NCBI RefSeq assembly: GCF_000143985.1 | Contig: NC_014364.1 | Coordinates: 868,001 to 932,000, forward strand | Direction: 5' to 3' | From: Sediminispirochaeta smaragdinae DSM 11293 | GTDB taxonomy: Bacteria; Spirochaetota; Spirochaetia; DSM-16054; Sediminispirochaetaceae | DNA: 64,000 nucleotides | Translations under genes and position numbers: made by a program | The notes under the pieces: generated by a model | Database searches by the model: none | What the model was told of the DNA's origin: nothing | What the model saw: the letters and a program-made list of their open reading frames with translations, nothing else | Part shown: positions 8,214 to 15,539 of the stretch, piece by piece | How the letters are laid out: every line of letters begins with the position of its first letter | How positions within the stretch are numbered: position 1 is the first letter of the stretch

Positions 8214-9253
8214 ACGAGGGATTCTTTAAAAGGGTTCGCACAGCGGTAGCCATTCTCGTATCGCTCCTGCTTGCCTTCATCATTATTTCACTGGTAAGCA
8301 AGAGCCCGCTGCGCACCATGGGCCTTTTTCTTTTCGGTCCCCTGAAAAATGTCCGCTATCTCGGAAATGTCATAGAACTCACCATTCCCCTGATCTTTGC
8401 CGGACTTTCGACGGCCATTCTGTTTCAGGCCAATCTTTTCAACCTGGGAGCCGAGGGGATCTTCTATTTCTCAGGTTTGACCGCCGCCTTTGTGGCCATA
8501 CTGGTTCCCATTGCCAATCCCTTTCTGCATGTAAGCGCTGCCATTGCTGCAGGGGCAGTGATGGGAATGATCGTTGCCCTTGTTCCCGGTTATCTCAGGG
8601 CAAAATGGAACGCCAGCGAGCTGGTATCCTCGCTTATGATGAACAGCATTCTTGCGGGAGTCGGCCTTTATCTTCTTAACAACTTTATACGTGACAAGGA
8701 TCTGACGGAAATAGCCTCGCTAAAGCTGGCTCCCTCCGCACTGCTTCCGCGTATTATTCCGAGGACCAGGATTCACCTCGGCCTGGTGATCTGCCTCTGT
8801 TTTGTCGTCGGTGTCTATCTTTTTTCCCGGCGCCATCGTATCGGCTACCTCCTCAGGATGTTCGGCTTCAACCACCGCTTCGTGGAGTATTCCGGCGTTT
8901 CCAGTTTCAGCATGATCATCATAGCTCATCTTCTTGCCGGTTTCATTGCCGGGGTGGGAGGAAGCGTGGAGGTCCTCGGCATGTACGACCGATTTCGCTG
9001 GGCATCCCTGCCGGGGCTCGGCTTCGACGGGGCGCTGGTGGCGATGCTGGCCCGTAACAAACCCCTTCCGGTGCTTGGCTCCGCTCTCTTTCTTGCCTAT
9101 ATCCGGACCGGTGCCGATATCATGGCCCGGCAGGCGGATGTTCCTGCGGAAATGGTTTCCATCGTACAGGCGGTAATCATTCTTCTGATTTCGGCGGATC
9201 GATTCCTTCATGGTCTCGAAGAGCGTCGAATTCTGAAAAAGGCGTTGGCATAG
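8210..9253 (+). CDS. Nucleoside-type ABC transporter permease 1 (BPD_transp_2 family)
   Basis: Membrane protein of 347 residues with about ten hydrophobic segments. NLFNLGAEGIFYFSG near residue 80 is characteristic of YufP/RnsC-type permeases, and KWNASELVSSLMMNSI and GLGFDGALVAMLARNKP are typical conserved loops. The start ATG overlaps the ATPase stop (ATGA), so translation is probably coupled. It forms the membrane channel with the next gene product; such heterodimers import nucleosides such as guanosine, inosine or thymidine in characterised members. Confidence 0.9.
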   Translation: MNEGFFKRVRTAVAILVSLLLAFIIISLVSKSPLRTMGLFLFGPLKNVRYLGNVIELTIPLIFAGLSTAILFQANLFNLGAEGIFYFSGLTAAFVAILVPIANPFLHVSAAIAAGAVMGMIVALVPGYLRAKWNASELVSSLMMNSILAGVGLYLLNNFIRDKDLTEIASLKLAPSALLPRIIPRTRIHLGLVICLCFVVGVYLFSRRHRIGYLLRMFGFNHRFVEYSGVSSFSMIIIAHLLAGFIAGVGGSVEVLGMYDRFRWASLPGLGFDGALVAMLARNKPLPVLGSALFLAYIRTGADIMARQADVPAEMVSIVQAVIILLISADRFLHGLEERRILKKALA

Positions 9254-9254
9254 T

Positions 9255-10175
9255 ATGTTTTGGCAGCTCATTTTCTCATCAAGCTTTCTCTTTTCGGTCC
9301 TGCGGGTAAGCACACCGATCGTCTTTGCCGCTCTCGGTGCACTGATCTCGGATCGTGCGGGAATCGTCAATATCGGACTGGAGGGTATTATGCTTACCGC
9401 CGCCCTCGGCGGCGTTATCGGAAGCGCCTATACCGGGAGTGCCGCCCTCGGCCTTTTTTTTGCCGTTCTCTCCGGGCTGCTGTTTTCGGCAATTCTTGCC
9501 TGGTTTACCCTCAAAATGAAAACAGATGTCATTCTCGGCGGTATCGCCCTGAATCTCTTTGCCTCGGGAGGGACCATCTTTTTCCTTTCCATCCTGACTG
9601 GAGAAAAAGGCACCTCCTCTTCCCTACCGAGCAAGGTGCTGCCGGATATAACATTGCCTCTCATCGCTCGCATCCCCGTTCTCGGAGATATTCTTTCGGG
9701 GCATAACCTGTTGACCTACGTTTGCATACTTTCTGTTGTGGGGCTCTGGTACCTTATGAACCACACCCCTCTGGGCTACTGGATCAGGGCCGTAGGGGAA
9801 AACCACCATGCGGCAGAATCCGTCGGTATCGATATTTTCAGGATCCGCTTTGCGGCCCTTTTGATGAGCGGGCTCTTTGCCGCTCTCGGCGGGGCCTTCC
9901 TCTCCATGGGCTATGTCTCCTGGTTTTCTCGTGACATGTCGGCCGGACGGGGGTGGATCGCCCTGGCCGCCGAAGCAATGGGGGGCGGTTTGGTGGTACG
10001 CACTACCATAACGGCCGCTTTCTTCGGCCTTGCCGATGCCCTTGCAAACACCCTGCAGACCATCAATCTGCCCTCTGAATTGGTAAAAACCATCCCGTAT
10101 CTCGGCACCATCATCGGACTTGCCCTCTATGCGGTGAGGCGAAGCAGAAGAGAGCAAAAGAAGGGGCGGTCATGA
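9255..10175 (+). CDS. Nucleoside-type ABC transporter permease 2 (BPD_transp_2 family)
   Basis: Second permease, 306 residues, about eight to nine membrane segments. TPIVFAALGALISDRAGIVN followed by IGLEGIMLTAALGG is the hallmark N-terminal stretch of YufQ/RnsD-type subunits, and GYWIRAVGENHHAAESVGID is the conserved cytoplasmic loop that meets the ATPase. It begins one base after the stop of the first permease and its end overlaps the nucleoside hydrolase start by 4 nt, so the operon is continuous from the binding protein to the hydrolase. Confidence 0.9.
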   Translation: MFWQLIFSSSFLFSVLRVSTPIVFAALGALISDRAGIVNIGLEGIMLTAALGGVIGSAYTGSAALGLFFAVLSGLLFSAILAWFTLKMKTDVILGGIALNLFASGGTIFFLSILTGEKGTSSSLPSKVLPDITLPLIARIPVLGDILSGHNLLTYVCILSVVGLWYLMNHTPLGYWIRAVGENHHAAESVGIDIFRIRFAALLMSGLFAALGGAFLSMGYVSWFSRDMSAGRGWIALAAEAMGGGLVVRTTITAAFFGLADALANTLQTINLPSELVKTIPYLGTIIGLALYAVRRSRREQKKGRS

Positions 10176-11131
10176 CGAGGGATAAGATACGTCCTATTAT
10201 CATCGATACCGATCCCGGCCATGACGATGCGATTGCCATCATGACCTTGATGGCCCACCCTGAACTGGTAAAGATCCTTGGGTTCACCACCGTTGCCGGG
10301 AATCAGAGCCTGGAACGGGTCACGAAAAACATGCTCATGATTGCCGAACTGACGAAGAGCCGGGTGCCGGTCGTCATGGGCGCCTCAAAACCCCTGGAAC
10401 GGGAGCTTGAGACGGGCGAGCACGCCCACGGCAGTTCGGGAATGGATGGCCACGATCTGCCTTCTCCAGCCCGCTTGCCTCTTAAGGTGGATTACCTTTC
10501 TTTCCTGCGTGAGACCATTATTTCTTCTTTCGAAAAGGTTTCCATCGTTGCCCTGGGGCCCCTGACCAATATTGCCGGACTTCTTACCCGCTACCCAGAG
10601 CTTGGCGAACGGATCGAAGAGATATCCATGATGGGGGGGGGGCTTTCCAACGGGAATATCACCCCTGCGGCCGAATTCAACTTCTATGTCGATCCCGAAG
10701 CGGCGGCCCTTGTCTTTGCATCGGGGGTTCCCATTACCATGAGCGGTCTCGATGTGACCGAAAAGGCGATGATCTATCCCCGACAGTGGGAAGCGCTTCA
10801 CCACGGGGGAGCTGCTTCCCGGTTTTTTGCACAGCTGCTTGATTTTTACAACATCGCTTCCAGAAAATTCGGCTTCGAGGGTAGTGCCCTACACGACCTT
10901 TGCGCCGCCCTCTGGATCCTGAAGCCCGATTTGTTTGAATCCGCATACTACCACGTTGCCATAGAAACAAGAGGAGAGCTTACCCGCGGCATGAGCCTTG
11001 CCGATCGCAGGAGGGTTCCATCCCTGCCTCCGAATGCGCGGGTTCTTCTGGACATCGACCGAGAAGGGCTTGTTTCATACCTTCTGGAGAGTCTGAAGCG
11101 ACTTGACGACATGATAGCAGAGAAATCATAA
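10172..11131 (+). CDS. Inosine/uridine-preferring nucleoside hydrolase family protein
   Basis: Cytoplasmic enzyme of 319 residues that splits the N-glycosidic bond of nucleosides to base and ribose. The N-terminal IIIDTDPGHDDAIAIM (about 9-24) carries the DxDxxxDD calcium-binding cluster that defines the family. VALGPLTNIA, MMGGG, EFNFYVDPEAA and a late HDLCAALWI are further conserved blocks. Its ATG overlaps the permease stop (ATGA), so imported nucleosides would be cleaved directly. Base preference cannot be predicted from the sequence. Confidence 0.92.
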   Translation: MTRDKIRPIIIDTDPGHDDAIAIMTLMAHPELVKILGFTTVAGNQSLERVTKNMLMIAELTKSRVPVVMGASKPLERELETGEHAHGSSGMDGHDLPSPARLPLKVDYLSFLRETIISSFEKVSIVALGPLTNIAGLLTRYPELGERIEEISMMGGGLSNGNITPAAEFNFYVDPEAAALVFASGVPITMSGLDVTEKAMIYPRQWEALHHGGAASRFFAQLLDFYNIASRKFGFEGSALHDLCAALWILKPDLFESAYYHVAIETRGELTRGMSLADRRRVPSLPPNARVLLDIDREGLVSYLLESLKRLDDMIAEKS

Positions 11132-11215
11132 CATCGGATTGCCTGTAATGCTTGTATCATAATCCTCCTCTTCGTACTATGGAACTGCTGCTTTGCTTTG
11201 CGAGGAGGACAAGAG

Positions 11216-12292
11216 GTGAGTATGCTTGCCAGAGGCTGGGGAATATGTCCCGGTAGGTTACAGCCCGGGCCGTTGAACTCGATTGCTGATGTCGGCGGGA
11301 TCGGGATCGGACACGTTACCTACTGCAAAGGGGATATTCAGACGGGGGTTACGGCACTTCTTCCCTATCGCGGGAATATCTTCCGCCAGAAGGTTCCCGC
11401 CGCTTGCCATGTCATAAACGGTTTCGGGAAAAGTGCGGGGCTTATCCAGCTTACCGAGCTCGGCAGTATCGAGACCCCGATCATCCTTACCAGTACGCTG
11501 AATGTCGGGACCGCTTTTCAGGGATTGGTGGAACATGCCCTTCGGGAAAACCCCGAAATCGGCAGGAGTACCGGCACCGTCAATCCCCTGGTCCTCGAAT
11601 GCAACGATGGTTTTCTCAACGACATTCGCCGTCCCGTTTTGCAGAAGGCGGATATTTTTCGAGCCGTTGAAGCCGCCGCTGCGGGTGGCACATGTGCGGA
11701 AGGGGCTGTCGGTGCCGGTCGGGGGATGAGTTGTTACGAGCTAAAAGGGGGGATCGGCTCCGCCTCCAGAACCTTTACCATCGATGGCAGGACCATCAAT
11801 CTTGGAGCCCTTGTCCTGACCAACTATGGGCGCCTGCCTGATTTGCGGATTGGCGGAGATCCTGTCGGCAAGCGGCTGGCTGCCTTGCTTTCCGACAAGC
11901 AAGGGACCACGGAGCAGCGGGAACAGGGTTCGGTCATTGTCCTGCTTGCAACCGATGCCCCTCTGGACAGTCGTCAGTTGCTTAGGCTGGCGCGGCGAGG
12001 GGAGGCGGGCCTGGCCCGCTGCGGTTCCTTTATCGCCGGGGGAAGTGGGGAGATTGTCGTTGCCTTTTCCACCGCCTATACCATTCCTCATATTCCGGAA
12101 AGCGCTTACATCGATTGTCGTTTCCTGCATGACGACTATCTGGACACCCCATTCCTTGCCGCTGTAGAAGCGATCGAGGAGGCGGTCCTCAATTCCATGA
12201 TTGCCTCCGAAACGGTCACGGGCCGGGGCGGCAATACCCGGCATTCGCTGTCGGAGTATCTGGCGGGTCTTGGGTACTCCCATTCGGAGTGA
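11216..12292 (+). CDS. P1 family peptidase (DmpA/beta-aminopeptidase type)
   Basis: About 358 residues. N-terminal-nucleophile hydrolase of the P1 family, whose members self-cleave at a Gly-Ser bond and remove N-terminal residues from peptides. Family signatures are GPLNSIADVGGIGIGHVTY at the start, GAVGAGRGMSCYELKGGIGS and later IAGGSGEIVVAFST. The GGIG/SAS junction supplies the candidate cleavage site and nucleophilic Ser. GTG at 11216 is chosen because GAGGAGG lies 7 nt before it; ATG at 11222 is possible. A 64-nt gap separates the stop of the hydrolase gene from the first possible start codon, so it may be in the same transcript, yet its substrate link to nucleosides is unclear. Confidence 0.87.
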   Translation: MSMLARGWGICPGRLQPGPLNSIADVGGIGIGHVTYCKGDIQTGVTALLPYRGNIFRQKVPAACHVINGFGKSAGLIQLTELGSIETPIILTSTLNVGTAFQGLVEHALRENPEIGRSTGTVNPLVLECNDGFLNDIRRPVLQKADIFRAVEAAAAGGTCAEGAVGAGRGMSCYELKGGIGSASRTFTIDGRTINLGALVLTNYGRLPDLRIGGDPVGKRLAALLSDKQGTTEQREQGSVIVLLATDAPLDSRQLLRLARRGEAGLARCGSFIAGGSGEIVVAFSTAYTIPHIPESAYIDCRFLHDDYLDTPFLAAVEAIEEAVLNSMIASETVTGRGGNTRHSLSEYLAGLGYSHSE

Positions 12293-12300
12293 GTCGTTAC

Positions 12301-12449
12301 TAGTGTTCGGAATATTGGTGGTAGAGAGCTTACAACTCTTTTCCTCACTTTTATTTACAAGCTGAAGCATAAAAAAAGTCGAACGACAGCGAAAACCAAA
12401 GGAATGTTCCATCTTCATGGCATGAGGATCACCAGGATTCCGGACACTA
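12301..12449. repeat. 149-bp TA-flanked inverted-repeat element (MITE-like), copy 1
   Basis: Begins TA-GTGTTCGGAATATTGGTGG and ends with the approximate reverse complement ATCACCAGGATTCCGGACAC-TA. Its length including both TA dinucleotides equals that of the copies at 28257 and 61818. The interior has no coding potential and is diverged from the other two except for a short AAATGGAAT..GTTCC-like tract near the right end. It starts 9 nt after the peptidase stop. Confidence 0.8.
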
Positions 12450-12498
12450 AGAGCAGTTCACGACTAAAATCATCATAAAATTTATCGATAAATAAATA

Positions 12499-12527
12499 TT
12501 GACAAAATCTATTGCGTGATCCATTAT
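12499..12527 (+). promoter_or_regulatory. Promoter upstream of the first FMN/FAD reductase gene
   Basis: TTGACA (12499-12504), 17-bp spacer, CATTAT (12522-12527). The remainder of the AT-rich interval 12450-12597 shows no gene; GGAG sits 8 nt before the ATG at 12598. The usual 17-bp spacing contrasts with the 19-bp spacing before the second reductase gene. Confidence 0.5.
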
Positions 12528-12597
12528 TTTTCCAGACAAAGACTAGTCAATTGCATATTTTCGTGCTTTGACGTAGCCAATATGAAAGGAGCCTAAG

Positions 12598-14541
12598 ATG
12601 AAAGGCCAAAAAATGCTTTCTCTGCTGCTTGTTGCCTGCATGGCGCTTTTTCTCATCGCCTGCGGCCAAGCTTCCGACGAGGCCAAAACGGTTTCGTCGG
12701 ATACAATGGAAGGTCGGACGATACGTCCGATGAAACCCGGAGTGTATACGGAAACGGTAAAAGGGGTACACGACGGGATGGTCGTGGAGGTAACGCTTTC
12801 GGAGAAGAGGATCGACAAGGTTGAAATCCTCAAGCATTCCGAAACTGCGGGCGTCTCCGATGTTGCTCTCGAAAAGATGCCCAAAGACATCGTCGAGCAA
12901 CAGAGCATTGCGATAGATACCGTATCAGGAGCTTCCTACACAAGTAATGGTATCCTTAATGCCGTAAAGGCGGCGATAGAAGAAGCGGGGGGAAATGTAG
13001 CCGATTTCGATGTCCGCCAGGCTGCCGCTGCGGCGCAAGGTGAGTCGGAACGACCGGCGTTGGGATCGCCTTCGATTCCAAGTACCTGGGACATGAGCTA
13101 TGATATTGTTGTCGTCGGCGGTGGTTTTGCGGGCCTCGCTGCAACCCACAGCGCTGCTGATAGTGGTGCAAAAACCCTCCTGATCGACAAAATGCCCTTT
13201 GTCGGCGGTAACTCTCAGATTAATGGAGGGGTATATGCCGCCTATACCAGTACATTGGCATCCGAGTTTCAGAAGAAGCTGAATCTCCCGCCCGATACCG
13301 CTGAAAAGCATATCGAAGACACCATAAAGGGTGGAGATTATATGGGTGATATCGCTCTTGTCAAAAACCTCGTGTACGGATCTCCCTTTTATCTCAATCT
13401 GCTTCTTGATAACGGGCTTAAGGTTCGTGAATCTCTCACCAGGCCCGGAGGCCACTATGGCTACCGAACCTATACGACCATACATGGTGTGGGGAGTGAT
13501 ATTGTTCAGGTACAGAAGAAACTCGTTGCAAAAACCGATGCGACCGTCATGACCAACACCAAGATGGTCCAGATTTATCGTGATACAAAAGGTGAGGGAA
13601 GGGTTTTGGGCATTCGGGTCGAAACCGAGAACGGATTCAAGAATGTTGAAGCAAAAAAGGGCGTAATTCTCTGTACCGGAGGGTTTTCGGGAAATGTGGC
13701 AATGCGTTCCGAATATGTACCAACCCTTACCGAGGATCTGCCGACTACCAACCATGTGGGTGCTACCGGAGAAGGAATCCGAATGGCACAGGAGGTTGGT
13801 GCGGATATCCTTCATATGTGCTATATTCAGCTGTACCCCTTTGCTAATCCTGACAACGGGGTGCTTGATAGTTATGCAGTTATCCCCTTCAGCGGCCCCA
13901 GTGCCGGTGTCGTATATGTTGATACGAACGGTAAACGCTATGTAAATGAAGGAGAACGGCGCGATGTCTGTTCAAAGGCGGCCCAGGATACCGGAAGTTT
14001 TCCGACTTTTTGTATCTTTGGCGAAAAGATCGCCAAGGAGGGGGGCTTTATATCGGCGTCGCAGCTTGAAGGCGGAATTGAGGCCGAAAGAATCTTCAAA
14101 GCCGATAGCCTTGAAGAGCTTGCAGCCATCATCAACGGCCATACCTATAAGAACCAAAACGTCAATATGCCGGCGACGAATCTGGTCCAGACCATCAAGA
14201 CGCATAACGGCTATGTTGCGAACGGCAATGATCCCGATTTCGGCAAGGTCATTGACAAGGGTATCATGATGAAGATCGAATATGGTCCCTATTATGCAAT
14301 TCCGCAGTGGCCTTCGGTTCACCACACCATGGGTGGTTTGAAGATTTCGCCGAAGACCGAGGTTCAGGACATTTGGGGACACGTGATACCAGGGCTTTAC
14401 GCTGCCGGAGAATGTGTCGGCGGGGTCCACGGTACGAACCGTCTGGGCTCCAATGCCGTGGCGGATTGTGTCTCTCACGGATATATTGCCGGCCAATATG
14501 CCGCAACAGGGGGCCTTCCCGATTTCGTTCCGAAGCAGTAA
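12598..14541 (+). CDS. FMN-bind/FAD-dependent lipoprotein reductase 1 (urocanate/fumarate reductase-like)
   Basis: Exported flavoprotein of 647 residues. Signal peptide with lipobox LIAC (Cys22); FMN-bind domain about 45-125 containing DTVSGAS (107-113), the motif to which ApbE transferases attach FMN covalently; then FAD_binding_2/succinate dehydrogenase flavoprotein fold starting with VVVGGGFAGLA (about 171) and ending GLYAAGECVGGVHGTNRLGS. Relatives reduce an unsaturated acid such as fumarate, urocanate or cinnamate outside the membrane as electron acceptor. No haem motif is present, so electrons probably come through the bound FMN. It heads a cluster with a MerR regulator and two paralogues. 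Confidence 0.88.
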   Translation: MKGQKMLSLLLVACMALFLIACGQASDEAKTVSSDTMEGRTIRPMKPGVYTETVKGVHDGMVVEVTLSEKRIDKVEILKHSETAGVSDVALEKMPKDIVEQQSIAIDTVSGASYTSNGILNAVKAAIEEAGGNVADFDVRQAAAAAQGESERPALGSPSIPSTWDMSYDIVVVGGGFAGLAATHSAADSGAKTLLIDKMPFVGGNSQINGGVYAAYTSTLASEFQKKLNLPPDTAEKHIEDTIKGGDYMGDIALVKNLVYGSPFYLNLLLDNGLKVRESLTRPGGHYGYRTYTTIHGVGSDIVQVQKKLVAKTDATVMTNTKMVQIYRDTKGEGRVLGIRVETENGFKNVEAKKGVILCTGGFSGNVAMRSEYVPTLTEDLPTTNHVGATGEGIRMAQEVGADILHMCYIQLYPFANPDNGVLDSYAVIPFSGPSAGVVYVDTNGKRYVNEGERRDVCSKAAQDTGSFPTFCIFGEKIAKEGGFISASQLEGGIEAERIFKADSLEELAAIINGHTYKNQNVNMPATNLVQTIKTHNGYVANGNDPDFGKVIDKGIMMKIEYGPYYAIPQWPSVHHTMGGLKISPKTEVQDIWGHVIPGLYAAGECVGGVHGTNRLGSNAVADCVSHGYIAGQYAATGGLPDFVPKQ

Positions 14542-14634
14542 AGGCTTTCCCTTATTGTTCAACGCAGGCCGCTTCTTTTGTGTTGCGGCCTGCTCGTGCA
14601 TCTTCATTCAAAAGAAAGAGGGACGAACTATTCC

Positions 14635-15450
14635 ATGGCTGATAAGTTGCATATAGGTGACATATCCAATTTGATCGGTACCCCTGCCTCCACCTTGCGA
14701 TTCTATGAAACCCACGAGATAGTCAAACCCATTAAAGATAGTGAAAATAACTATCGGGTCTATACCCCGGAGGAATCTTGCCGATTATTGATTGCCCGAC
14801 TTTTGAGGAGTTTCGAATTACCGCTTGAAACGGTAACTCCCATGGTTTCTCACAATGATTCGGCAGCGAACCTTGACCTGCTCGCCGGTCAGAGCAATGA
14901 CTTGCAGAAAGAGATAGGACGCCTCTCTATGCTTAAAAAGGAGATCGACTCCTACCGCTCCGAACTGCTTCGTGCAAGGCGGCTTCTTGAAGGTGTGGAG
15001 ATAGGGATGCGGCCGGGACTCTACAGGGTTGCCAATATTGTCGGCGGAGAGCTTGCCATTCGGCAGGATGTGACAAGGGTCGTCAGAAGATGGATGCGAT
15101 ATCTGCCCCAGATCCATTATTCTCTCTTGCTGAAAACGGTAGAGACTGCCCCAGGTGAAGGGGCTAAGGGGGATTGGGGATTCTCCATCACACAGGAACT
15201 GGGGGAGTCTCTTGGAGAAAAGAGTAATCCACCCGTTATGTTTTTTCCTCCTTGCGAATGTCTCTTTACCGCACTGATGAAAAGCAGCGCGGAAAAGGTC
15301 ATGGAATGGGAGCTCGAAGTCCTGAGAAGGCGTGTATCTTCCAATCATGTGTTTGCTTCCGGTCCCATCCTCGGCAGATTTCTCTCTCTTGATTATCAGT
15401 CCGAAGAACCTCGTTACCTCTATCTCTTTTCAGTTCCCATAAAAAAATAA
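14635..15450 (+). CDS. MerR-family transcriptional regulator
   Basis: About 271 residues. HIGDISNLIGTPASTLRFYE at residues 6-25 is the MerR helix-turn-helix, followed by the wing with NYRVYTPEE and a coiled-coil dimerisation helix near 90-115. The rest resembles a GyrI-like effector-binding domain of the BmrR/TipA sort (ends SEEPRYLYLFSVPIK). ATG at 14635 places the HTH at the N terminus as usual; longer starts add unrelated residues. It lies between two FMN/FAD reductase genes, and a MerR-type promoter stands directly downstream in front of the second, so it most likely activates that transcript when a small organic ligand binds. Confidence 0.85.
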   Translation: MADKLHIGDISNLIGTPASTLRFYETHEIVKPIKDSENNYRVYTPEESCRLLIARLLRSFELPLETVTPMVSHNDSAANLDLLAGQSNDLQKEIGRLSMLKKEIDSYRSELLRARRLLEGVEIGMRPGLYRVANIVGGELAIRQDVTRVVRRWMRYLPQIHYSLLLKTVETAPGEGAKGDWGFSITQELGESLGEKSNPPVMFFPPCECLFTALMKSSAEKVMEWELEVLRRRVSSNHVFASGPILGRFLSLDYQSEEPRYLYLFSVPIKK

Positions 15451-15458
15451 TTATCTCC

Positions 15459-15489
15459 TTGACCTTCAAGCGGCTTGAAGCTCTAGGCT
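15459..15489 (+). promoter_or_regulatory. MerR-type promoter with palindromic operator in a 19-bp spacer
   Basis: TTGACC (15459-15464) and TAGGCT (15484-15489) are 19 bp apart. The spacer carries most of the perfect palindrome CTTCAAG-CGG-CTTGAAG (15464-15480). The long spacer with central dyad is the hallmark of MerR-regulated promoters (CueR, SoxR, BmrR), where the activator untwists DNA to realign the two boxes. It lies 9 bp after the MerR gene stop and drives the second and third reductases. Confidence 0.75.
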
Positions 15490-15498
15490 ATCTCTCAA

Positions 15499-15517
15499 AC
15501 CTGCCGTAACGGCAGGT
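15499..15517 (+). promoter_or_regulatory. Perfect hairpin at the 5' end of the reductase mRNA
   Basis: ACCTGCCG-TAA-CGGCAGGT, 8-bp stem with 3-nt loop. It starts about 10 nt after the -10 box, so it would lie within a few bases of the transcript start and 14 nt before the ribosome-binding site. A 5' stabilising hairpin is the simplest reading; an attenuator is unlikely as no T-tract follows. Confidence 0.5.
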
Positions 15518-15539
15518 AGTGTTGTAATTCGGAGGAGTC

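Noticed and set aside
12301-12449. Extragenic palindromic (REP/ERIC) element
   Set aside because: Constant 149-bp length, TA at both ends and non-palindromic interior fit a transposon-derived MITE better than REP or ERIC units.
15499-15517. Intrinsic terminator after the MerR gene
   Set aside because: No T-tract follows, and the hairpin lies downstream of a strong MerR-type promoter, so a 5' mRNA element is more likely.
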